Program-made: the position numbers and the translations under genes
Assembly: GCA_041658725.1 (NCBI GenBank)
Contig: JBAZZQ010000011.1
Span: forward strand, 16,689 to 80,688
Direction of reading: 5' to 3'
Origin: JBAZZQ01 sp041658725
GTDB taxonomy: Bacteria; Planctomycetota; Phycisphaerae; JAAYCJ01
DNA: 64,000 nt
Shown here: piece after piece, positions 1 to 9,090 of the stretch
How the letters are laid out: each line of letters opens with the position of its first letter
Position numbering within the stretch: position 1 is the first letter of the stretch
Notes under the pieces: model-generated
The model's input: only the letters and a program-made list of their open reading frames with translations
Database searches by the model: none
Told to the model about the DNA's origin: nothing

Positions 1-206
1 TAGTACCCGTCCCACAAAGCATAGGCCCCGCCAAAAATTGACGAGTAGGTTACGGTCCAGGTATTACTGTTGACATCCACGATAGGACCACCCAGTGGTA
101 CATTATGCGGGGCGATGTCCACTAAAGTTCCAAAACCAGGAATTCCAAGCACAAGGACCACAGCCAGAACCATTAAACAAATTTTTCCAACTTCTTTCGT
201 CTTCAT
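1..206 (-). CDS. Secreted protein, N-terminal part only (gene runs off the left edge)
   Basis: An open frame on the minus strand begins at an ATG at 206 and continues past the window edge. The first 30 or so residues are a clear signal peptide: a basic start (MKTKEVGK), a hydrophobic core (LMVLAVVLVLGI) and a small-residue region. The visible mature part (about 40 residues) is rich in Gly, Val and aromatic residues, as in extracellular beta-sandwich proteins. An AAGGAG ribosome site lies 8 nt before the ATG. A PEP-CTERM or similar surface protein would fit this kind of genome, but the deciding C-terminus is outside the window, so no function is assigned. Confidence 0.7.
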   Translation of the reverse strand, partial: MKTKEVGKICLMVLAVVLVLGIPGFGTLVDIAPHNVPLGGPIVDVNSNTWTVTYSSIFGGAYALWDGY

Positions 207-219
207 GAATCATCTCCTT

Positions 220-234
220 TTGGCCAATGGCCAA
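220..234 (-). promoter_or_regulatory. Perfect 15-bp palindrome in the leader of the secreted-protein gene
   Basis: TTGGCCA-A-TGGCCAA is a perfect palindrome directly upstream of the AAGGAG ribosome site of the gene starting at 206. In RNA it could fold into a short hairpin next to the ribosome site; in DNA it could be an operator. Between 235 and 487 the region is AT-rich and I see no gene in it. Confidence 0.4.
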
Positions 235-489
235 ACTCACCACACTTGTCGGCAGATTTTCGATTCATGTCACAAGACCGCCGACATCATCTTGTAAATA
301 TCAGCCGTTGCGGCGTAAGCTACAAGCTTAACCACATTTTACAGTTTAATCGAAATTTTATTATGAGTCAACAAAAAAACGAATATTTCTTTTACTGAAC
401 AATATGAAATAACTAAAATATCGCATATCCACTTAAAATATAAAGGGTAACATATTTTTCAAAAAACTGTAAAATTCGAAATAATTTTG

Positions 490-518
490 TTGATTTGTTG
501 AATATTTCAATTTATAAT
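490..518 (+). promoter_or_regulatory. Sigma-70-type promoter of the LacI-family gene
   Basis: TTGATT (490-495), a 17-bp spacer and TATAAT (513-518) match a housekeeping promoter. The expected transcription start, about 7 nt after the -10 box, falls at 525, next to the ATG at 526. The message would therefore be leaderless or nearly so, and there is no convincing Shine-Dalgarno sequence. No clear LacI-type operator palindrome was found nearby. Confidence 0.55.
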
Positions 519-525
519 AGAGAGC

Positions 526-1581
526 ATGATTACTATAACGCCCAAGAAGGTTCGTCTTTCGGATATCGCCCAAGCGGCTGACATTTCGTTGTCCACCGCG
601 TCGATGGCCCTTTCCGATCACCCTCGGATTAACTCGGAAACCAAAAAGCTTGTTCAGCGTTTGAGCAAGAAGTTCGGCTATCTACGTCCCGGGGACCGAA
701 ACAGCCTGTTAAAGAAAACCACCAACGGACAGAAATCCATACGGTTTGGTTTTTTGATCGTCGGCAATCGCCCAAGTGATGATGTATTTGCCTCGCTTCT
801 GCATTCGATGACCATTTATGCCAAGGAGCTGAATGTTCGGTTGGAGGTTTCCTCGATTGAAAATGTTGGAAACTCCGTCAACGTCCAGCGGCAAGTGTCT
901 GACTTTGTTCATGAACTAGACGGCCTGCTCATTGAGGGTCTTATAGATAAGGAGTTATTGAGTTTTATAGAAAAAACAAATATTCCGTACTTGGTTCAGG
1001 GAAATATCATCACGAAACCCGGTGAAGTTCCCCCGAATTTCGGACACTTCATAAGCGAAGATAATCGTGCCATGGGATATCTTGGAACGGGGCGTCTAAT
1101 CGCTTGCGGGCATCGGCGGATTGGATTTATCTGTGAAAAAATTTATCATGGCCTTTGGATGCATAATTGGCTGGCCGGTTATCAGTTGGCCCACCTTGAC
1201 GCGAACTTGGGTTTAGACCCCGGGTTGATCCATGTTGCGGGAGAAACCTTTGTCGGTGGTATTCCCGCCGCAAGGCATTTCAGTTCCATGGCGAATCCGC
1301 CAACGGCTTATCTTGTTCCGGATTTTCGAATCGGAGCCTCCTTTATTAATGAGATGCAAAGCAGGGGAATATCCATACCCCGCGAATCAATTATCCTGGG
1401 CGGTGTGCCGGACGTTGCCGTAAAATATCATCTTGAAAGCTATCCGGCCATTTGTGCCGATCATATCCTTATGGGAAGAGTTTCAATAGAAAACCTGTAC
1501 CGTCTTTATCAAAATCCCACTCCCTATTCCACAGCCATTAATATCCCTTTTACGACCTGTAATCTACCGGAGCCTCTATGA
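526..1581 (+). CDS. LacI/GalR-family transcriptional regulator
   Basis: The N-terminus has the LacI helix-turn-helix and hinge (residues about 9-55: VRLSDIAQAADISLSTAS, then a hinge helix region ending GYLRPG). Residues about 70-350 form the periplasmic-binding-like sugar sensor. The 351-residue length is normal for the family. The stop overlaps the ATG of the following GH106-like gene (ATGA), so the two are co-transcribed and translationally coupled. It probably controls this sugar locus in response to a sugar or derivative; the ligand cannot be read from the sequence. Confidence 0.9.
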   Translation: MITITPKKVRLSDIAQAADISLSTASMALSDHPRINSETKKLVQRLSKKFGYLRPGDRNSLLKKTTNGQKSIRFGFLIVGNRPSDDVFASLLHSMTIYAKELNVRLEVSSIENVGNSVNVQRQVSDFVHELDGLLIEGLIDKELLSFIEKTNIPYLVQGNIITKPGEVPPNFGHFISEDNRAMGYLGTGRLIACGHRRIGFICEKIYHGLWMHNWLAGYQLAHLDANLGLDPGLIHVAGETFVGGIPAARHFSSMANPPTAYLVPDFRIGASFINEMQSRGISIPRESIILGGVPDVAVKYHLESYPAICADHILMGRVSIENLYRLYQNPTPYSTAINIPFTTCNLPEPL

Positions 1582-4500
1582 CCACCCTAAGCGGCAATTT
1601 TGAATATGGACCAGTGGGTTTCTGGTTTTTGAACGATCGGCTCGAACCTTCGGCGATTGATTTCCAACTGGATGAATTCAAGAAACAGGGATTTTCCAGT
1701 GTGGTGCTGCACCCCCGGGATGGTCTGGCCACCCCGTACCTGTCCGAATCGTGGTTCCGATCTGTTGAATATATTATTCAAGGATGCCGAATCCGTGGCC
1801 TTCGGCCGTGGTTCTATGATGAAAACCCCTTTCCCAGCGGATCGGCAGGGGGCATGCTCCTGAACCGTTTTCCCCATCTGGTCGCCCAGCGGCTGAGCTT
1901 TACGACCCTGACCGCTCAGGCCGAGGAGGGATGGATTCGTACCGCACTGCCTGGGACCGGGCGGTTGCTTAGGGTTTTCGCCCTCCCAAAGGACAATAAC
2001 GGCGAGGTTGAAGATGTCACTCCCTACGCCGGCCTGGTTGCCGACCGCTGGTACGTCCAGGGAAATCGAACCCAGGCGTACGGGCCGCCCTTTGCCGACT
2101 ATCCCTGTCATCCGCACTGGCGCGCATGGCACGATCAGGAATGCTGGACGCTGGACTGGCCCGTCGAAGGCCACGGGGAAAGGCAACTTTTAGTCGTCCA
2201 AATCATAAAGGCGGGAGACTCCCATCACGGCGATTACGTGGACCTTCTGCATCCCGAGACTACGCAACATTTCTTGGAATTGACGTATGAGCGGACGCGG
2301 CAGCGGTTGGGACCGGAGCGTTTTGGGCACTTTGCCGCCGCCTTTACCGACGAACCACACCTGACCGGCCCGTTTCCCTGGAGTGAGATTTTGCCCCACG
2401 AATATCAGCGGACGTATCAGGAGGATATCCTGGACCTGCTGCCGCACCTGGCGATGAATATCAGCGACCAAAGCCCGTTAGTCCGGTATCGCTACCGAAG
2501 ACTCCTGGGTTTGCTCTGGGAAGAGAACTTCATCCAACCCCTCTCCCACTGGTGCCAAAAGCACGGATTGCCCTTGACAGGGCATATCTCTCCGGAAGAG
2601 GATCCCATTTTGATGACCCTTCAGGTTCCGGGTTGGCCAAGGGTGATGTCGCACCTGGATTGGCCTGGTTACGATTTGGTGCTTTCCCCGTTTGGTCCGG
2701 GCGAGGCGGCCAAGATGCTCGGTCCCAAGCTGGTCGCTTCACTCGCCCACCAGCACGGCAAAACGAACCTGATGACCGAATGCCTGGGATGCTGCGGAGA
2801 GGATTTGACGATTGGAGCCATGAAGAGAATGATCGACTGGCTGGCCATCTTCGGTTTTGACCGGTATGTTATCCACGGCCAATTTTACAGTCTCGACGGT
2901 CAGCGCAAGCGAGAAGCCCCGCCCTCAATCTTTTACCAGGCTCCCTACTGGCAGCACTTTGGGGTCTTGAGTGACCACATCCGCACCATCAGCGAATGGA
3001 ACGCCTCCGGAGACCCTGTTCGCCCGATTGCCGTGCTGTACCCGATCTCGGCATTCATGGCATGGTCGCCTGTTGAAAACGTCAAGGCGATTCATCTGGC
3101 CCAACACCTTGGCCACCTGTGCGGAACTCTGATGGGGGCGGGATTGGATTTTGAGTTTGTGACCGACCAGGATTTGACCGGGGCCGCCGTACGCGAGAGT
3201 CAAAAGGAATTTACCGTCGGTCAGGCGACCTATCAGACCCTGATTCTTCCTGCCGTTACCGTCCTGGATGCTGAAAGTATAAATGCCTTGGAGCGGCTTC
3301 AAAAGGCCGCCATTCCCATCGAATCCCTGACGGCAGGCATTTCGGCTATCGAGCCGGGCGGCCCAGCCGCAGCTTTCCCTGAAACAAGCATGGAATCCCT
3401 TCGGGCTAAACTGATCCGCAAGTTCCGCGACTGGGTTCGTTTTCCCGCCGATCGTAAGCTTTACGTGCAGTCCCGTCGGATTGACGGAAAGCTGGAACGG
3501 CGGGTATGGAACCCCTCCGATGAACCCCTCCGTCTTAACGTGCCAGATGGAACCGTAACCCTTGAGCCCTGGCAGACAGTGATTCTTGGAAAAAAGAGCA
3601 TCCAGATCAACCCGCCGACCCCCGCCATCGACATAAGCGCGGCGTTCTGCGGCGACTGGTCGCTTATGCCGGAAGAACCCAATACCCTGGTCTTAGGCAG
3701 ATGGCAACTACAGACTGCGGATGGATCGGTTTGTCTCGTGCGATTGCCCACGCGAACACAAGCACCCCTCTGGGACTTGGACCACCAGATTGTGACCCTC
3801 TGGACCGAACTGATCGTGGACGATCCCTTGCCGGAGGCGGAACTCTGGTTTGATCGATCGACCTTTAGCGGTCCATACGAGCTAAAGGTCAACGGCATCC
3901 AGGTCGGACCGGCCGAAGCCATCCAACGGCACGATTTACATGAACGGCGGATCGCCGTCGGTGGACTTCTAAAGATTGGGATCAATCGCATCGAAGTGCA
4001 GGTTGGCCCGATTCTGCAGGGTCATCCGGCTGTGCTTGATCCCCTGCGTTTGGTGGGGTGGTTCGGTGTCCTGCGAACCGATCATGAGATTCCAGGCGAC
4101 GAGGCGGCCGATGTGCGGCCTGAGTGGTATAAGACCCTTTGCGACGACGATAAGAGTCTGCCACGAGTCCGCCGGATCGATCGGTCGCTAAGGATTTCGA
4201 GTCCGCAGGACTGGACATGCCTGGGTTTCCCGCACTATTCCGGCACCATGACCTATAGTGCCTCCTTTGCGGTGGAGGATCGGTCGGGGGCTTGGTGCCT
4301 GGAGTTCCCGGCTCTTTTGACTGATAGCTTTCAAATCCTGATTAACAATGTGGAAGCCGGGACTGGTGCCTGGACACCTTGCCGACTGGACATCACTGAT
4401 AAAATTCACCCCGGAACCAATACATTGGCCATCCGGGTCAGCAATACGTCCATTAATCGAACCGGAGGAACGGTGAGGCCCAGCGGGTTACTGTGCCTTC

Positions 4501-4613
4501 CGAAGCTACTCATGCGGCAGGTCCATGTGCCTAGCAAAGCAGGCCCATCACCTTCGTTGCCACAACGGGAACCCGCACAAAAGCCCTACCATTCGCAAAC
4601 AACCGCCCTCTGA
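1578..4613 (+). CDS. GH106-like glycoside hydrolase (alpha-L-rhamnosidase-related)
   Basis: A 1011-residue protein with the N-terminal pattern of GH106-like enzymes: GFWFLNDRLEP near residue 15, then WFYDENPFPSGSAGG near residue 80, which are TIM-barrel strands of this clan. Later segments (FTDEPH, LMTECLGCCGED, YVIHGQFYSLDG) look like catalytic-barrel motifs. The last 150 residues contain a jelly-roll sugar-binding domain of the GH2 type. There is no signal peptide, so it should act on imported oligosaccharides in the cytoplasm. GH106 enzymes release L-rhamnose; whether this divergent member has that specificity is an inference. It is the second gene of an operon with the LacI-family regulator. 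Confidence 0.7.
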   Translation: MTTLSGNFEYGPVGFWFLNDRLEPSAIDFQLDEFKKQGFSSVVLHPRDGLATPYLSESWFRSVEYIIQGCRIRGLRPWFYDENPFPSGSAGGMLLNRFPHLVAQRLSFTTLTAQAEEGWIRTALPGTGRLLRVFALPKDNNGEVEDVTPYAGLVADRWYVQGNRTQAYGPPFADYPCHPHWRAWHDQECWTLDWPVEGHGERQLLVVQIIKAGDSHHGDYVDLLHPETTQHFLELTYERTRQRLGPERFGHFAAAFTDEPHLTGPFPWSEILPHEYQRTYQEDILDLLPHLAMNISDQSPLVRYRYRRLLGLLWEENFIQPLSHWCQKHGLPLTGHISPEEDPILMTLQVPGWPRVMSHLDWPGYDLVLSPFGPGEAAKMLGPKLVASLAHQHGKTNLMTECLGCCGEDLTIGAMKRMIDWLAIFGFDRYVIHGQFYSLDGQRKREAPPSIFYQAPYWQHFGVLSDHIRTISEWNASGDPVRPIAVLYPISAFMAWSPVENVKAIHLAQHLGHLCGTLMGAGLDFEFVTDQDLTGAAVRESQKEFTVGQATYQTLILPAVTVLDAESINALERLQKAAIPIESLTAGISAIEPGGPAAAFPETSMESLRAKLIRKFRDWVRFPADRKLYVQSRRIDGKLERRVWNPSDEPLRLNVPDGTVTLEPWQTVILGKKSIQINPPTPAIDISAAFCGDWSLMPEEPNTLVLGRWQLQTADGSVCLVRLPTRTQAPLWDLDHQIVTLWTELIVDDPLPEAELWFDRSTFSGPYELKVNGIQVGPAEAIQRHDLHERRIAVGGLLKIGINRIEVQVGPILQGHPAVLDPLRLVGWFGVLRTDHEIPGDEAADVRPEWYKTLCDDDKSLPRVRRIDRSLRISSPQDWTCLGFPHYSGTMTYSASFAVEDRSGAWCLEFPALLTDSFQILINNVEAGTGAWTPCRLDITDKIHPGTNTLAIRVSNTSINRTGGTVRPSGLLCLPKLLMRQVHVPSKAGPSPSLPQREPAQKPYHSQTTAL

Positions 4614-4624
4614 TCAAAGCACCT

Positions 4625-5713
4625 TTACCGATTAATGATTCCGGTCACGGCTTCCACTCTGGAAAAATCGGCGTTGGGAGGAACATTGTCGGCCATGCCC
4701 AGGATAAAACCTCGTCGGCCTTTTAAGGGTAGGATAACTTCCTTCATGTATTGCTCAAATTTTTCATAACTTCCACCTTCGCGGCAGACAAGCACGGCGG
4801 GAAGTCCGCCCTGGAGGACCACTTGGCCCTTCAGACGATCAATGGCCTCGGAAAGCTCGATATCGGCCATCGGTTTACTGACGATGGCCTCAACGACATC
4901 CAATCCGCAGCCGGGGACCAGCGACAAAAGATTTTGCGTCCGTCCGCACCAATGTCCTTCGAAGATTTTTCCTTTGGCCGAGGTAATCTTTTTGGCTTCC
5001 CGATAAAAAGGAATGGCATATTCCTTGAAAATGTCCGGCGAGATGGTTGTCCCGTCCATGTTGTCGCCAGTGGAGATGATATCCACAGGACCGTCCGCCA
5101 GAACACGATAACCCTGCAGGAAACTTTCAAAATAGGCCTTGATCAGCGTATCGACGTCCTTACGATGATCTGCCCACAGATAAAAACCGTTCATATAGCC
5201 CGCATCAGTCTTGCAGAATTGGATAAACGGAACACAGAAGGTCTGGGTAAGCACCACCCCATCATCGCCCGTCTCGGCCAAGGCCTTTACCGTCGGCTCA
5301 TAATCCGGCTCGTAATGAGTAGCGTTCACCACGTACGTCAAGACCCTCAGGTCTTCCAGGTTCTTTATAAAATGCTCGGCAAGAAATTGGGATCGATGTT
5401 CGCCCTCGGTTTGCTGGTAGACCTCGCGCACAGAGCCGAGAGGCGTATGATATTCATGAACCTGGTCGCCCTTGACATCTGTCCGAATTTCACGAACTGA
5501 GGAATCCAGTACCTGCTTAAATCCGGAAACGCGGTTCCAGATATACCCGCCAATGGCCCGAACGATAGAATTTCGCGACATCTCTTTGAATTGTTCCGGC
5601 ACGGTTCCTTCGGCTCGATTAACCGTCAGCCAATAATCGAAGTTGGGAGCCCAGACCAGTTCATCGACTTTTTCGTTTCGCAACGCTTTAAGAAAACGCT
5701 CGCGTTTTGTCAT
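4625..5713 (-). CDS. URO-D/MtaA-like protein (uroporphyrinogen decarboxylase family)
   Basis: The 362-residue protein has the URO-D TIM-barrel layout: MTKRERFLKALRNEKVDE at the start, STGDNMDGTTISPDIFKEY in the middle and a GHWCG motif at residues 253-257. The His-x-Cys pair (H254, C256) matches two zinc ligands of corrinoid-methyl transferases such as MtaA; a third Cys at the usual C-terminal position is not obvious. True HemE arginine motifs are not apparent. It is convergent with the GH106-like gene. Members like this are frequent next to sugar-degradation genes in Planctomycetota and Lentisphaerota; their substrate is unproven. Demethylation of methylated sugars is a hypothesis. Confidence 0.75.
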   Translation of the reverse strand: MTKRERFLKALRNEKVDELVWAPNFDYWLTVNRAEGTVPEQFKEMSRNSIVRAIGGYIWNRVSGFKQVLDSSVREIRTDVKGDQVHEYHTPLGSVREVYQQTEGEHRSQFLAEHFIKNLEDLRVLTYVVNATHYEPDYEPTVKALAETGDDGVVLTQTFCVPFIQFCKTDAGYMNGFYLWADHRKDVDTLIKAYFESFLQGYRVLADGPVDIISTGDNMDGTTISPDIFKEYAIPFYREAKKITSAKGKIFEGHWCGRTQNLLSLVPGCGLDVVEAIVSKPMADIELSEAIDRLKGQVVLQGGLPAVLVCREGGSYEKFEQYMKEVILPLKGRRGFILGMADNVPPNADFSRVEAVTGIINR

Positions 5714-6052
5714 ACAAACCTTTCAACGATTCAATATGTGTCACCGGGCGTTTCACAACCAGCCGGTGGCTTGGGAAAGAAGTTTAACAGAATAAACAAA
5801 ATTTGTCCAGAAAACACCGACGGAACCCCGTGAGCTGAATGTCCTCTGCATAGTCCTTGGCTGGTCCAAGTCTTTGATTGTCTTAACAAAGGTGGTGGCG
5901 ATTGGCACTGTCGGGCACTTGGAAAACGCGGTGACCTTCTCGTCCACTCAATTGGTTATGGATGATGGTTATTTCCGATAACAAAATTTGCGAAATAAAT
6001 AGAATTGGGAAAACCTTTATGGTTAAAATAAAACTCTTTTGGAGCTAAACCA
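5714..6052. other. Divergent intergenic region
   Basis: About 340 nt separate the two divergently read genes. I see no convincing gene. A small inverted repeat GTTAT-TTCCG-ATAAC (5968-5982) lies about 70 nt before the GH4 start and could be an operator half for the locus regulator. GGAG at 6040-6045 is the likely ribosome site of the GH4 gene. Confidence 0.4.
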
Positions 6053-7426
6053 ATGATCAATATTTGCGTTCTGGGTTCCAGCACGGGCTGGACCCCTGGT
6101 CTGGTGACCGATTTGATGTGTGTCTTCGATGAGCCGATGGAAATCCGTCTGATCGATATCAATCCTAAGAACGCGATACTGTGCAAAGAATGGTGCGACG
6201 TCGCCAGTAAGCATCATGGCCGAAAAGATAAGGCCATTGCCTTTTCAGATCGTCGAAAGGCCCTCAAGGGCGCGGACGTGGTGATTATCACTCTGTCCAC
6301 GGGCGGCTTGAATGCCATGAAAAATGATTTGGCCATTCCCGAAAAATATGGAATCTACGGCACGGTGGGCGACACCAGCGGTCCGGGAGGATGGTCCCGG
6401 TCGATCCGAAATATTCCCATTTTTATGGAATTCGCTAAGGATTTCGCCAAGCTCTGTCCGACAGCATTTATCGCCAATTATACCAACCCAATGTCGTCGT
6501 TGACGGCCACCTTGGCGTTGGGATGCCCAAACCCGGTGGTAGGTCTGTGTCATGCCTATTTTGAAACCAAGGACGTGATCCAAAAGATTTTCGGCTTGAA
6601 GGATTGGAGTAAGCTGTCTCTTTCCATCGCCGGAATGAATCACTTTACCTGGGTCGTTGATTTCAACGTCGGCAAGGATGATGGTTATAAACTCCTGCGG
6701 AAAAAAGTCGGCAAAGGCTCGCTTCACAACGTGCTTCCCAAAGAAAGCAAAGACGAAATCGGCTATTCGTCCAGACATGCTTTGTGCGTCGAATTTTACG
6801 ACGCCTTCGGATATCTGCCCTATCCCGCCGACCGGCACACCAGTGAATTTGTCTCATTTACTTTGACCGGAAAGCCGGGATCGGTCCCGAAATTTACCGC
6901 CAGGGATGGAAACGGGCTTTCCTACGAAACCTTCAAATACTGCAATATCAAGCGAACCACCATCGAACAGCGCCGATGGTGGATGCCGGAACGTAATAAG
7001 CGAATGCTGGATATGATCAGCGGAAAAGCCCCCATGCCCGCCAAGAGCCGGGAAACCGTCTCGGAAATGCTCCTGGCCTATTTACGCAATCAGCCATTTA
7101 CCGAATCAGTCAATACCCTCAACATCGGCCAAATTTCCGGATTGCCGCTCGGGTGCTGCGTGGAAACTTTGGGAGTGGTCGATGGCCTGGGCGTTCGGCC
7201 ATTGATGGTTCCCAATGTTCCCGAACATCTGCTGGAAATCATGCGCCCACAAGCCGTGTGCCAGAAATGGATCACCCAGGGTATGATCGAAGGAAAGAAA
7301 GACCTCCTTTTCCAGGCTCTGTATCGCGATCCGCAGTGCGCCCACTTAAAGCCGCACGAAATCCGAGCCTTGGCAGCGGAACTGTTTGCAGCGAACAAAC
7401 CCTTTTTACCGCCATCGCTGCGGTAA
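6053..7426 (+). CDS. GH4 family glycosidase (NAD- and Mn-dependent; LplD-like)
   Basis: The protein begins with a Rossmann NAD-binding motif (INICVLGSSTGWTP, residues 2-14). NYTNP at 142-146 and GLCHAYF at 164-170, with C166-H167, are GH4 substrate and metal motifs; GMNHFTW (194-200) provides the second metal His. GH4 enzymes cleave glycosides by oxidation at C3, elimination and reduction, in the cytoplasm. The CHAYFE type of motif is typical of the alpha-galacturonidase/alpha-glucosidase branch rather than 6-phospho-glycosidases. The substrate is inferred only. It is followed 35 nt later by a URO-D-like gene in the same direction. Confidence 0.85.
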   Translation: MINICVLGSSTGWTPGLVTDLMCVFDEPMEIRLIDINPKNAILCKEWCDVASKHHGRKDKAIAFSDRRKALKGADVVIITLSTGGLNAMKNDLAIPEKYGIYGTVGDTSGPGGWSRSIRNIPIFMEFAKDFAKLCPTAFIANYTNPMSSLTATLALGCPNPVVGLCHAYFETKDVIQKIFGLKDWSKLSLSIAGMNHFTWVVDFNVGKDDGYKLLRKKVGKGSLHNVLPKESKDEIGYSSRHALCVEFYDAFGYLPYPADRHTSEFVSFTLTGKPGSVPKFTARDGNGLSYETFKYCNIKRTTIEQRRWWMPERNKRMLDMISGKAPMPAKSRETVSEMLLAYLRNQPFTESVNTLNIGQISGLPLGCCVETLGVVDGLGVRPLMVPNVPEHLLEIMRPQAVCQKWITQGMIEGKKDLLFQALYRDPQCAHLKPHEIRALAAELFAANKPFLPPSLR

Positions 7427-7461
7427 ATTATTCAGTAACGTATGTTTCGGAGTAAAGAACA

Positions 7462-8529
7462 ATGACTTCAAAAGAACGTGTAATGTGGTCCTTGAACTGG
7501 CGGGAGCCGGACCGGGTTCCCCTTCAAATTTACCTGACCCCGGAGATGAGCCGAAAACTGCAAAGTCACTTCGCGGGTAGGAATGTCCTCGAATGTCTCG
7601 GAATCGATTTTCGTGCGGTCGGACCGGATTATATGGGGAAAATCAAAGAACCCCACGATGGTATCCATTATGACATTTGGGGCGCCGGATACAGAAAAGT
7701 CGAACACGGCCAGGCGGGAACCTATGATGAAGCAGTCGTGTTACCCTTGGCCGAACTGACAACGATGGACGACGTCGAAAAATACCCCTGGCCCAGTCCC
7801 GACGATTACGACTATTCCAGTCTAGCCGAAAAATGCGATCAGGTAAAAAATTATGCCGTCTGCCTCGGTGGGGCGGGGATGCCTGATATCGTCAACGGGG
7901 TCTCCCGCGGACGGGGAATGGAGCAGGTGGTGATGGACATCGCTCTGCGCGACGAGGTCGGCCTGGCCATCATCGACAAACGTGTCAACTTCTGGTATGA
8001 GTTTCTCCGCCGAAGCCTTCAGGCCGCCAAAGGGAAAGTCGATATCCTTTGCCTCGGTGAAGACTGCGGAAACCAAAACGGAAGAATGTTTTCTCCGAAG
8101 GACTTCGATGAAGTCTTCCGCCCACGATTGAAAAAATTCTATGACCTGGCCCACGAGTTCGGGGCCAAGGCCATGATGCACTCCTGCGGCGATACCCACG
8201 AAATTCAACCGACGTTCATCGACATGGGCCTGGATATCCTCGACGCCATGCAGCCGGAACCGGCGGGAATGCACCCGGAAACCATTCGAAACCAGTGCAA
8301 GGGCAAACTGGCCTTTTGTGGGTTGATCAGCACGCAACAAACGTTACCCTTCGGCACGGTGGAAGATTGTCGAAAAGAGGCCCGGCATCGCCTCGACGTT
8401 ATTGCTCCCGGGGGGGGTTACATCTTCTCTCCTGCCCACTGCATTCAGCCCGATACCCCCTTAGAAAATGTTTTGGCTATCTACGAGGAGGTATTGGGTA
8501 GAAAATTGACTTATCATGTGACTGGATGA
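7462..8529 (+). CDS. URO-D/MtaA-like methyltransferase-type protein
   Basis: This 355-residue URO-D-fold protein carries H240-S-C242-G and an AHC motif at C327 (SPAHCIQPDTP). Together these give the His-x-Cys...Cys zinc site known from MtaA/MtbA corrinoid methyltransferases, so a methyl-transfer role is more likely than porphyrinogen decarboxylation. It sits 35 nt downstream of the GH4 gene with a GGAG ribosome site, and is the second URO-D-like gene in the locus. No corrinoid protein gene was seen in this window, so a methyl acceptor would have to be encoded elsewhere. The final codons overlap a decayed transposase frame. Confidence 0.8.
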   Translation: MTSKERVMWSLNWREPDRVPLQIYLTPEMSRKLQSHFAGRNVLECLGIDFRAVGPDYMGKIKEPHDGIHYDIWGAGYRKVEHGQAGTYDEAVVLPLAELTTMDDVEKYPWPSPDDYDYSSLAEKCDQVKNYAVCLGGAGMPDIVNGVSRGRGMEQVVMDIALRDEVGLAIIDKRVNFWYEFLRRSLQAAKGKVDILCLGEDCGNQNGRMFSPKDFDEVFRPRLKKFYDLAHEFGAKAMMHSCGDTHEIQPTFIDMGLDILDAMQPEPAGMHPETIRNQCKGKLAFCGLISTQQTLPFGTVEDCRKEARHRLDVIAPGGGYIFSPAHCIQPDTPLENVLAIYEEVLGRKLTYHVTG

Positions 8530-8539
8530 ATTCCGGAAT

Positions 8540-9058
8540 TATTTGCCAAGAACCAAGACGACAAATACTCTCGATGGTAGAACATGCCCTTTTATACATC
8601 GCCCAATCCGGAAAGGTGCTGACGGCCCGGCAACTTCATGCCCAGGCGAATCGTGCGGTGGGTCGGGAGGTCTCTGTGGCGTATGTTTACCGCCTGCTCC
8701 ATCGGCACGATTGGCGAAAACTTGGGCCGCGGCCTGTCCGTTTGACGGTCAAATCTCCTGCTTGATCTTGCCCTGCGTGGACACCGAGACGATGTCGATG
8801 TTCCTGGCCCAAGTTTCGCGGGAATTCGCGGATGACTGGAATCTGATGTTTCTGGACGGAGCGAGTTGGCATCGGGCTAAAGACCTTCCGTAGCCTGACG
8901 GAGGTGGCTGACCGCCTTTGTCAAGGATTCCGGCAACTGGCAGCCCAACCGGACTTGGTCCAATCACTGACTTGCTTCGACTGGAACAATACTCTACGTA
9001 TGACGTCAAATTGTATCATACGGATATGGATAGGGACATGGACATACAAGCTGTTATG
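8540..9058 (+). pseudogene. IS630-family transposase remnant, internally deleted and frameshifted
   Basis: Three pieces in two frames read like an IS630 transposase. 8540-8765 encodes the winged-helix part (LTARQLHAQANRAVGR...VYRLLHRHDWRKLGPR). 8760-8893, in another frame, encodes part of the DDE domain (QVSREFADDWNLMFLDGASWH). 8892 onward, back in the first frame, encodes the C-terminal end (SLTEVADRLCQGFRQL...LTCFDWN). The segment with the first catalytic Asp and the PYSPDLNP-type segment before the catalytic Glu are missing, so two deletions are needed. It cannot be active. Confidence 0.75.
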
Positions 9059-9090
9059 AACGCAGTAGCGGATATTTGCCTCCGAGCGCA

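Noticed and set aside
1587..2186. Long minus-strand frame over the GH106-like gene
   Set aside because: Antisense to a coherent glycosidase and without domain features.
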